From Taibaiella soli (lineage in GTDB: Bacteria > Bacteroidota > Bacteroidia > Chitinophagales > Chitinophagaceae), in NCBI RefSeq assembly GCF_003236175.1, contig NZ_QKTW01000015.1, positions 1-64,000 on the forward strand: 64,000 bases of DNA. The letters run 5' to 3'. The notes under the pieces are model-generated. The model made no database searches and was not told the origin of the DNA. It saw only the letters and a program-made list of their open reading frames with translations. Shown here piece after piece: positions 16,677-23,771 of the stretch; position 1 is the first letter of the stretch; each line of letters starts with the position of its first letter. The translations under genes were made by a program, and so were the position numbers.

Positions 16677-16964
16677 ATGAATAAAGCTTTCGGAATTGTC
16701 TTGTTCATCAGTCTGGCCATCATTGCCATTGTAATGACCTGGGCAATGATCATGTTTCCCGGTCAGAATGATTCCATTGCAATTGCTTTTGGGGCTGCTA
16801 CATTTGGGGCTGGCGTATTAAACCTTCTTTCAGGAATTATTCTTTTACTGATTAGCATTCGCAGAAAACCTTTGCGATATTATACTTACGCCTCGTTTAT
16901 TCTTGCGCTAATGATGCTGCTTTGCGGCTTTTTAGTGATTTGGAAGGTTGCAGCGCAGCATTAG
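16677..16964 (+). CDS. Small three-helix membrane protein, family copy 4
   Basis: A 95-aa, more diverged paralogue: GAGVLNLLSGIILL, RYYTYASF and the ending LLCGFLVIW, where the second cysteine is lost. It is 14 nt after copy 3 and ends the operon. The loss of one cysteine may mark a distinct role within a hetero-oligomer (inference). Confidence 0.65.
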   Translation: MNKAFGIVLFISLAIIAIVMTWAMIMFPGQNDSIAIAFGAATFGAGVLNLLSGIILLLISIRRKPLRYYTYASFILALMMLLCGFLVIWKVAAQH

Positions 16965-17008
16965 TCTGTCAATCAAATTTATTACTTTCACGATCCTAAA
17001 ACAACCTT

Positions 17009-17686
17009 ATGAAGAAGCTACACATCATTTTTTGCCTCCTATCCTTTTTCGCCCTATCCTGCAAAAAGAACAACGATTCTTCAATGAGCTATCAGGTAAA
17101 TGGCGTTGCAAATCTCACGATTCCCAGTACAGGAACTTACGGCCTCCCTATCTCATTAGAATATGCTGCCGGTACTCAGGAACCGGTTTCAATCTCTATC
17201 ACTGATCTGCCTAAAGGTGTTACAGCCAGTGCTTATCCGCAATCCGGTACGCCATCATTTGCAAGTCTGATCACATTCACTACAGATCCAACTGTCGCTA
17301 CAGGCTCTTTTCCAATCAAGATTAAAACAACTGCTCAATCAGGCAGTGTGAAAGAATTATCTTGCTCCATTACAACAACCGCTGATTGCGCCAATGCAGT
17401 TAGTGGCTCCTATGAAGGTTCAAGTTGTGGCAGCAATCAATACACTATTGACGTGCAGGCCGACGCTGATAGAAACAACATAATTATCAAAAATTTTGGT
17501 GGCAACGCCACCATAAAGGCTAGTCTTGATTGTGCTTCGAAAACAATTATTATTCCAACCCAATACTATTATGGTAGCTATACCTGTTCTGGAACCGGCA
17601 CATTTACCGACCAAAGTATCAACATCTCGTATACGATCAACTACGGAACCTCTTCCGACAATTGTACAATGAGTTTCCACAAATAA
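17009..17686 (+). CDS. Lipoprotein of unknown function
   Basis: A 225-aa lipoprotein: signal peptide MKKLHIIFCLLSFFALSC with lipobox Cys18, then KKNNDSS. The mature part has an Ig-like or cadherin-like beta section (about 30-120, with GSFPIKIKTTAQSGSVKE) and a C-terminal beta-rich domain (about 130-225) with six cysteines. The latter is of the kind found in many small surface lipoproteins of Bacteroidetes. Surface location is inferred. It has its own terminator. Confidence 0.7.
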   Translation: MKKLHIIFCLLSFFALSCKKNNDSSMSYQVNGVANLTIPSTGTYGLPISLEYAAGTQEPVSISITDLPKGVTASAYPQSGTPSFASLITFTTDPTVATGSFPIKIKTTAQSGSVKELSCSITTTADCANAVSGSYEGSSCGSNQYTIDVQADADRNNIIIKNFGGNATIKASLDCASKTIIIPTQYYYGSYTCSGTGTFTDQSINISYTINYGTSSDNCTMSFHK

Positions 17687-17716
17687 TTTCACCAATTACA
17701 AAATACAAACGAAGAA

Positions 17717-17748
17717 CGCCCCCCACAATTCTGTGGGGGGCGCTTTTT
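17717..17748. terminator. Bidirectional terminator between lipoprotein gene and rho
   Basis: CGCCCCCCACA pairs with TGTGGGGGGCG around a short AATTC-type loop; TTTTTT follows on the plus strand. The very G/C-rich stem should stop both convergent transcripts. Confidence 0.85.
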
Positions 17749-17770
17749 TATCTCTAGTTGTGAATCGTTC

Positions 17771-19540
17771 TTATTTACCCATTGTAGCAAGGAATTCTTC
17801 ATTATTCTTTGTTCCTTTCATTTGCTGCATCAGGAATTTCATTGCTTCATCTGTATTCATATCAGAAATGTGATTACGGAGAATCCACATTTTATTGAGT
17901 ACATCTTTATCCAGCAACAAATCATCACGACGTGTAGAAGAAGAAGTGATATCGATAGCAGGATAAATGCGTTTGTTCGCCAGTTTACGATCCAGCTGCA
18001 ATTCCATGTTACCAGTACCTTTAAATTCTTCAAAGATTACCTCATCCATTTTAGACCCAGTATCGATCAATGCTGTAGCCAGGATAGTGAGCGAACCACC
18101 GTTCTCAATTTTACGTGCAGCACCGAAGAATTGTTTTGGTTTCTGCATAGCGTTTGCTTCCACACCACCACTTAATACTTTACCGCTTGCAGGTGCTACA
18201 GTGTTGTGTGCACGTGCCAGACGCGTGATAGAATCGAGCAGGATTACTACATCGTGACCAACTTCTACCAGGCGTTTTGCTTTTTGCAATGCGATGGTTG
18301 AAACTTTCACGTGTTTTTCCGCAGGCTCGTCAAATGTAGAAGCGATAACTTCTGCACGTACGCTGCGTTGCATATCTGTTACCTCTTCCGGACGTTCGTC
18401 AACGAGAACGATCATCAGGTAACATTCAGGATGGTTTTTTGCGATTGCATTTGCCACTTCTTTCAGCAGCATTGTTTTACCCGTTTTCGGTTGCGCTACG
18501 ATGAGACCACGCTGACCTTTACCGATTGGCGTAAACAAATCCATGATACGTGTACCATAGCTGGCAGCAGCAGTATACAGATTCAGTTTTTCAAACGGGA
18601 ACAATGGTGTGAGATAATCGAAAGGAACACGGTCACGGATTTCGTCTGGCAGACGGCCATTGATCGTTTCTACTTTCAACAGGGCGAAATATTTTTCACC
18701 TTCTTTCGGCGGACGTACGGTACCAGTAACAGTATCGCCCGTTTTCAGACCAAACAATTTGATCTGTGAAGGAGAAACATAAATATCATCCGGTGAGCTC
18801 AGATAGTTGTAGTCGCTGCTACGCAGAAAACCATAACCATCAGGCATCATTTCCAGAACGCCTTCGCTTACTACAGCACCGTCAAATTCTACATTGAAGT
18901 TGCCATATTGCTGCGCATCACGATTGCGGCGGTTATTATTATTGTTGGAATTATTGTTATTGTTGTTGGGATTATTGTTGTTGCCGGCATTCTGCTGATT
19001 CGGGAAGAATGGCTGCGGGCGCGGCGCTTCCTGTGCAATCGACTCTTGTGGAGGCTGTACTTCCGAAGTTTCTTCTACTGGCATAATGATCGGAGTTTCC
19101 TCTTCATTCTGCTCTGCGCTTTCTGATTCTTCCGCGTTATCGCCAGCAGACCAGTTGCCCGCTTCTGATTCGTGTGCACGCAACTCAGGTTGAAACTCGG
19201 TACGTGGTTTGCGGCCACGGCGTTTTTTCGGTTCGTCTTCTACTTCTGCCACAACAGGTACTGCTGCTTTTGGAGCAGTTTCTGCTACAGGCGCTGTTTC
19301 TTCTTCAGCTTCAGCTTTAGGTTTACGTCCACGACGTTTTTTCGGTTCGTCGTCTGTATTTGTATTCATATCGTTTTTGGTGTTTGGGGCGGCTGGAGCT
19401 TTTAAAGCCTGTTGATCGAGAATTTTATAGATAAGGCTTTGCTTGTCGAGCGACCGGGCGTTATTTATGTGTAAATGTTCTGCTACATCAATCAGCTCGG
19501 GAACGAGCATGTCGTTTAATTGCAAAATATCGTAAGGCAT
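17771..19540 (-). CDS. rho: Transcription termination factor Rho with disordered insertion
   Basis: A hexameric RNA helicase that ends transcription. It has 589 aa against about 420 in E. coli. After the N-terminal helical domain (1-45) comes a long insertion (about 50-215). The insertion holds two AT-hook-like motifs KKRRGRKPK (67-75) and KKRRGRKPR (105-113), acidic stretches, and an Asn-rich tract (181-207). The cold-shock RNA-binding domain follows (about 221-290), then the ATPase with Walker A AQPKTGKT (349-356). Bacteroidetes Rho insertions are known to be disordered, and in Bacteroides they support phase separation. About 190 nt separate the start from the next gene, enough for an autoregulatory leader. 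Confidence 0.95.
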   Translation of the reverse strand: MPYDILQLNDMLVPELIDVAEHLHINNARSLDKQSLIYKILDQQALKAPAAPNTKNDMNTNTDDEPKKRRGRKPKAEAEEETAPVAETAPKAAVPVVAEVEDEPKKRRGRKPRTEFQPELRAHESEAGNWSAGDNAEESESAEQNEEETPIIMPVEETSEVQPPQESIAQEAPRPQPFFPNQQNAGNNNNPNNNNNNSNNNNNRRNRDAQQYGNFNVEFDGAVVSEGVLEMMPDGYGFLRSSDYNYLSSPDDIYVSPSQIKLFGLKTGDTVTGTVRPPKEGEKYFALLKVETINGRLPDEIRDRVPFDYLTPLFPFEKLNLYTAAASYGTRIMDLFTPIGKGQRGLIVAQPKTGKTMLLKEVANAIAKNHPECYLMIVLVDERPEEVTDMQRSVRAEVIASTFDEPAEKHVKVSTIALQKAKRLVEVGHDVVILLDSITRLARAHNTVAPASGKVLSGGVEANAMQKPKQFFGAARKIENGGSLTILATALIDTGSKMDEVIFEEFKGTGNMELQLDRKLANKRIYPAIDITSSSTRRDDLLLDKDVLNKMWILRNHISDMNTDEAMKFLMQQMKGTKNNEEFLATMGK

Positions 19541-19731
19541 GTATATTCTTCTATGTAGTTTAAAAGATGTCTGAAAAAATTAAAAATTTAAAGACCAGTG
19601 GCGGGTGAGTTTGGTTAATATAGAAATGGGAAAATTCAGAAAAGACTGAAGAAAGATGAGGATCGAGTTGTGTGAAACCCTCGATTGCAAGATTACAAAT
19701 GTTTTTCTAAAAAACTAAAAAAAATTTCCAA

Positions 19732-20712
19732 TTACATTTTTTCTGTGGATATATATGCCGCAGCCATCCGCTGTAACGTCTTGTGGATAGGCGTATAAGC
19801 GAAATCAGGAAGGAACGTTAATAATTTACCGTTGTCATACCAGCACTGTTTTTGTGCATTGCGCGCAGACTCTTTTGTAATAGTAACGGTGGCTCCGGTA
19901 AATGCTGTTTTTAACATATTCCAGCGCCATAAAACACCAGTCATAAATGCACTGGCTTTAATACGTGGTGGTTTTTTATTCAGCACCTCTGCCATGATAG
20001 AAAAAATCTCTTTGTAAGAGAAATTACCTGCACTTAATATAAAACGCTCGGAATCAATATCGCTGTACATGAGGTTATACAAAGCATTTACGACATCCTT
20101 CACATCTACCCAACCATTAATGCCTTCAGTGTAAAATGGGAATTCATCTGCGGCCAGTTTCATCAATCGCGAAGAGCCATCGCTCCAATCACCTTCCCCG
20201 AGAATAATACCCGGATTTACAATTACCGCATTCAATCCTTCAGACATGCCGCGCCACACTTCCATTTCAGCATAATACTTGCTGAGACCATAGGCAGAAT
20301 TATACCGGCTTTCTTCCCATTCTTCTTCTTCGGATATTTTCTTGGAAGCTACCGTACGCCCCAACGCCGCTACAGAACTTACATAGGCCAGTTTACGCAC
20401 ATTTTGTACCAATGCTTCATTTACCACATTTGCAGTACTTTCTACATTAGCATGCAGCATTTCTTCTTTTTTCTTCGGATGAAAAGAAACGATCGCCGCA
20501 CAGTGAAATACCTCTTCCACTCCATCCATCGCCGATTCTACGTCGAAAACATCAAGCAGATCACACTTCATCCAGGAAACACCTGGCAACGAAATCAATT
20601 CTTTATCAGGAACTGTATTCCGGTACAAAGCGCGCACGGTTTTACCCTGGCCGCTCAGATGGCGTACCAGATGCTGCCCTACAAATCCGCTTGCTCCTGT
20701 AACGAGAATCAT
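19732..20712 (-). CDS. NAD(P)-dependent epimerase/reductase (extended SDR, dihydroflavonol-reductase-like)
   Basis: A 326-aa extended short-chain dehydrogenase. The Rossmann motif is TGASGFVGQHL at the N-terminus and the catalytic pair is in YGLSKYYAE; a serine (VSSVAALG) completes the triad. NPGIILGEGDWSDGSS is typical of the DFR/3-beta-HSD-like branch. The start is taken at the ATG at 20712, which places MILVTGASG first; a seven-codon longer frame would be atypical. Substrate is unknown, perhaps a sterol-like, sugar or ketone compound. It stands 106 bp from pheS. Confidence 0.8.
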   Translation of the reverse strand: MILVTGASGFVGQHLVRHLSGQGKTVRALYRNTVPDKELISLPGVSWMKCDLLDVFDVESAMDGVEEVFHCAAIVSFHPKKKEEMLHANVESTANVVNEALVQNVRKLAYVSSVAALGRTVASKKISEEEEWEESRYNSAYGLSKYYAEMEVWRGMSEGLNAVIVNPGIILGEGDWSDGSSRLMKLAADEFPFYTEGINGWVDVKDVVNALYNLMYSDIDSERFILSAGNFSYKEIFSIMAEVLNKKPPRIKASAFMTGVLWRWNMLKTAFTGATVTITKESARNAQKQCWYDNGKLLTFLPDFAYTPIHKTLQRMAAAYISTEKM

Positions 20713-20818
20713 ACAATAAAAGTCAAAAGTCAAAAGTCAAAATCAAAAAGTGAAACGTAAAACAATAGCTGCACTACATGAGCTTTGACGTTTCACCTTT
20801 TGACGTTTGACGCTTCAT
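20713..20818. repeat. Low-complexity GTCAAAA/GACGTTT word tract
   Basis: The tract contains AAGTCAAAAGTCAAAAGTCA on one side and TTGACGTTTGACG words on the other. Similar tracts occur at 35868-35905 and 56060-56110. Confidence 0.5.
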
Positions 20819-21844
20819 TTATGAAGATTGGAATTGCCGTAAAAAACGAACATCATTCTGCGAATATAAACGCAGGTCATTTACCTGATATTTTACCTGT
20901 GTAATACGCTCCACACCCATACCAAATGCAAAGCCAGTATACACTTCAGGATCGATACCGAAATTACGCAGCATGTTTGGATGTACCATGCCACAACCCA
21001 GAATTTCAACCCAACCGGTGTGTTTGCACAGGTTACAGCCTTTACCGCCACAAACCGTACAGGAAATATCCATTTCCGCACTTGGCTCTGTGAATGGGAA
21101 ATAAGACGGGCGGAAACGTACTTTAGTATCTGGTCCGAACATTTCAGTCACGAAATAATAAAGTGTCTGTTTCAGATCAGCGAAAGAAACATTTTTATCA
21201 ATGTACAAGCCTTCGCACTGATGAAAGAAACAGTGTGCACGTGCAGAAATCGTTTCATTACGGTACACACGTCCCGGACAGATCACGCGTACAGGCAGAT
21301 TCCCTTGCTCCATAATACGTGCCTGTACAGACGAGGTATGCGTACGCAACACCCAGTCAGGATTTTGAGCAACGTAAAACGTATCCTGCATATCGCGTGC
21401 CGGGTGATGTTCCGGCATATTCAGCGAAGTAAAATTATGCCAGTCATCCTCAATTTCGGGACCGGTTGCCACACTAAAACCCAGTTTTTCGAAAATAGAA
21501 ACGATCTCGTTTTCTACCACACGCAGCGGATGACGCGTACCCATCGGCAATTTCGTGCCCGGCAGCGTTTCATCGATAGAAGGGCCTTTCTTCTGGCTGT
21601 TTTCTGTCAAATGTTTAAATGCTTCGTATTGTGATTCCGCGAGTTGCTTAAACGCATTCAGCACCTGTCCGGCTTCTTTCTTTTGCTCAACAGGTACATT
21701 TTTCATTTCACCAAAAATCTGCTTCACAATGCCTTTCGTCCCTAAAAATTTGATGCGGTAAGCCTCCAGCTCAGCAGCATCTGCCGGCTGAAATGCTTTT
21801 ATTTCCTGCTCATATGAGCTTATTTGCTCCTGTAAGGCTTCCAT
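20819..21844 (-). CDS. pheS: Phenylalanyl-tRNA synthetase alpha subunit
   Basis: The catalytic subunit of the alpha2-beta2 enzyme, 341 aa. It has an N-terminal coiled-coil, then the class II core: RTHTSSVQAR, CPGRVYRNETISARA (motif 2), FHQCEGL, and FAFGMGVERI (motif 3). A CTVCGGKGCNLC insert holds a four-cysteine, probably zinc-binding, knuckle just before WVEILGCGMVHP. The start is the ATG at 21844. An in-frame TTG at 21853 lies inside the promoter box TATCTTTG and cannot be used. pheT is not adjacent. The message appears leaderless. Confidence 0.95.
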   Translation of the reverse strand: MEALQEQISSYEQEIKAFQPADAAELEAYRIKFLGTKGIVKQIFGEMKNVPVEQKKEAGQVLNAFKQLAESQYEAFKHLTENSQKKGPSIDETLPGTKLPMGTRHPLRVVENEIVSIFEKLGFSVATGPEIEDDWHNFTSLNMPEHHPARDMQDTFYVAQNPDWVLRTHTSSVQARIMEQGNLPVRVICPGRVYRNETISARAHCFFHQCEGLYIDKNVSFADLKQTLYYFVTEMFGPDTKVRFRPSYFPFTEPSAEMDISCTVCGGKGCNLCKHTGWVEILGCGMVHPNMLRNFGIDPEVYTGFAFGMGVERITQVKYQVNDLRLYSQNDVRFLRQFQSS

Positions 21845-21850
21845 AATGGA

Positions 21851-21858
21851 CAAAGATA
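21851..21858 (-). promoter_or_regulatory. Promoter -7 box of pheS
   Basis: TATCTTTG on the minus strand, 6 nt before the ATG at 21844. Confidence 0.65.
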
Positions 21859-21996
21859 GGCGGGTTTTGCGATTTATAAAGGGCGACGCAACGTCGATTT
21901 AATTTTGACATTCATCGGGTTTATGTAGTATTGCGGAACCAATTGTAAGTCCTTTTGGCATAATTTTTCATACATTAGAAGAAAAACCACAATATT

Positions 21997-22782
21997 ATGA
22001 AACGCATCCTGATCGCACTAGCCTGCCTGATGATTGGAGTGGCCATGCTGCCATCCTGTGTGGCCAAGAAAAAATACCTTGCCGCACAATCGCGCATCAA
22101 CCGTTTGCATGCTGATAGCCTGGATCTTTACCGTCAGGTACAGGAATTGCAAGGTCGTGTCAGTAAAATGGAGGCTACCAATGAATTTACAAATAACAAG
22201 CTGAATATGAGCCAGGAAGAGCTGGCTAAACAACAGAAAAAGCTGGCGCAACTTCAGGCGTTAATTGAACAACAACAAAGAAATACCGAGGCACTTCGTA
22301 AGAAAATAGCCGATGCCATGGCCGGATTTAGTGCCAACCAGCTGGCAGTAACCATGAAAAATGGTAAAGTGTACGTAAGCATGCAGGAAAGTCTGCTTTT
22401 CCCGTCAGGTAGTGCAAAAGTAAATGATAGTGGTAAAGCCGCACTCGCCACACTGGCAACAGTATTAAATCAAAATCCTGATATCAATGTGAATGTGGAA
22501 GGCCACACGGATAGCGTACCTATCAAAAAAGCTTATCCTGACAACTGGGCGCTGAGCGTAGCGAGAAGTACCGCCATTGCCAGAATATTAATTGACGATT
22601 ACAAGGTAAACCCAGCAACGATCACCGCAAGTGGCCGCAGCAAATACGAACCAGTTGAAACCAACGAAACGCCGGAAGGACGCGCACACAATCGTCGTAC
22701 GGAAATTATCCTGGAACCTAAACTGGATGAAATCATGAAGCTTATTGAAGGGCAACAGGTCCCGGCAACGGAGACGAAGTGA
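21997..22782 (+). CDS. OmpA-family peptidoglycan-binding lipoprotein
   Basis: A 261-aa outer-membrane lipoprotein: signal peptide, lipobox LPSC (about Cys21), then a coiled-coil (about 25-110, with LQALIEQQQRNTEALRKKI). The C-terminal OmpA domain contains NVEGHTDSVPIKKAYPDNWAL, with the Asp and later Arg (RSTAIARIL, AHNRRTEI) that bind diaminopimelate. It tethers the outer membrane to peptidoglycan. It is monocistronic; the long tandem repeat follows about 110 bp downstream. Confidence 0.9.
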   Translation: MKRILIALACLMIGVAMLPSCVAKKKYLAAQSRINRLHADSLDLYRQVQELQGRVSKMEATNEFTNNKLNMSQEELAKQQKKLAQLQALIEQQQRNTEALRKKIADAMAGFSANQLAVTMKNGKVYVSMQESLLFPSGSAKVNDSGKAALATLATVLNQNPDINVNVEGHTDSVPIKKAYPDNWALSVARSTAIARILIDDYKVNPATITASGRSKYEPVETNETPEGRAHNRRTEIILEPKLDEIMKLIEGQQVPATETK

Positions 22783-22890
22783 TGTCTTTAAATCTTTAGA
22801 AAAATGTTTCTGTTTTATATGTGGAATGAGGTTGGCTTCGGTCAACCTTATTTTTTTGCGCGATGGGTTTCCCCGCAAAGATGCACAAGA

Positions 22891-23640
22891 GGCAGAGACG
22901 CTAAGCTATTTTTTCTCACAACGCTCGCTAAGGCGCTAAGCTCTTATTTAGATATAAAAAGCAGCCATTATTCTGACGTAATATTAAAAACGTAGTGCCG
23001 CCGTGAGAAATATCCGGCTCGCTGCGGGAAAAAACCAAGAGCCAGAGACGCTAAGCTATTTTTTCTCACAACGCTTGCTAAGGCGCTAAGCTCTTATTTA
23101 GATATAAAAAGCGGCCATTATCCTGACGTAATATTAAAAACGTAGTGCCGCCGTGAGAAATATCCGGCTCCCTGCGGGAAAAAACCAAGAGCCAGAGACG
23201 CTAAGCTATTTTTTCTCACAACGCTTGCTAAGGCGCTAAGCTCTTATTTAGATATAAAAAGGCAGCCATTATTCTGACGTAATATTAAAAACGTAGTGCC
23301 GCCGCGAAAAATATCCGGCTCGCTACGGGAAAAAACCAAGAGCCAGAGACGCTAAGCTATTTTTTCTCACAACGCTTGCTAAGGCGCTAAGCTCTTATCT
23401 AGATATAAAAGCAGCCATTATCCTGACGTAATATTAAAAACGTAGTGCCGCCGTGAGAAATATCCGGCTCGCTGCGGGAAAAAACCAAGAGCCAGAGACG
23501 CTAAGCTATTTTTTCTCACAACGCTCGCTAAGGCGCTAAGCTCTTATTTAGATATAAAAAGCAGCCATTATCCTGACGTAATATTAAAAACATAGTGCCG
23601 CCGTGAGAAATATCCTGCTCGCTGCGGGAGAAAACTTTGC
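22891..23640. repeat. Five-copy tandem repeat, 150-bp unit
   Basis: Units begin at 22891, 23041, 23191, 23342 and 23491, with periods of 149-151 bp and only a few mismatches between copies. Each contains GCCAGAGACGCTAAGC, then TTGCTAAGGCGCTAAGC (a sub-repeat of the GCTAAGC word), GACGTAATATTAAAAACGTA and GTGCCGCCGTGAGAAATAT. A lone diverged relative of the last part lies at 32811-32846. No open frame spans the array. The array fills the gap between the OmpA-type lipoprotein and the beta-oxidation gene. Confidence 0.95.
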
Positions 23641-23651
23641 TCCTTAGACTG

Positions 23652-23677
23652 GTCGTCCTGAGCGGAGCGTGAGGATG
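23652..23677. repeat. REP-like element, copy 2
   Basis: CGTCCTGAGCGGAGCGTGAG, related to the elements at 11561, 32709 and 56026; it abuts the end of the tandem array. Confidence 0.5.
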
Positions 23678-23771
23678 CGGAAAACCCCAAATTTAATTCA
23701 CAAACAACACCATTTCAACGTATCAACCTATCAACCTTTTAACCTAAATTGTGTATCTAAACTGATTTTCC

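Noticed and set aside
8363-16964. Horizontally acquired genomic island with mobile element ends
   Set aside because: No integrase, transposase, tRNA junction or direct repeats flank the block, and its base and codon use look like the surroundings.
22891-23640. CRISPR array
   Set aside because: The unit is 150 bp and repeats throughout; there are no short direct repeats separated by unique spacers and no cas genes nearby.
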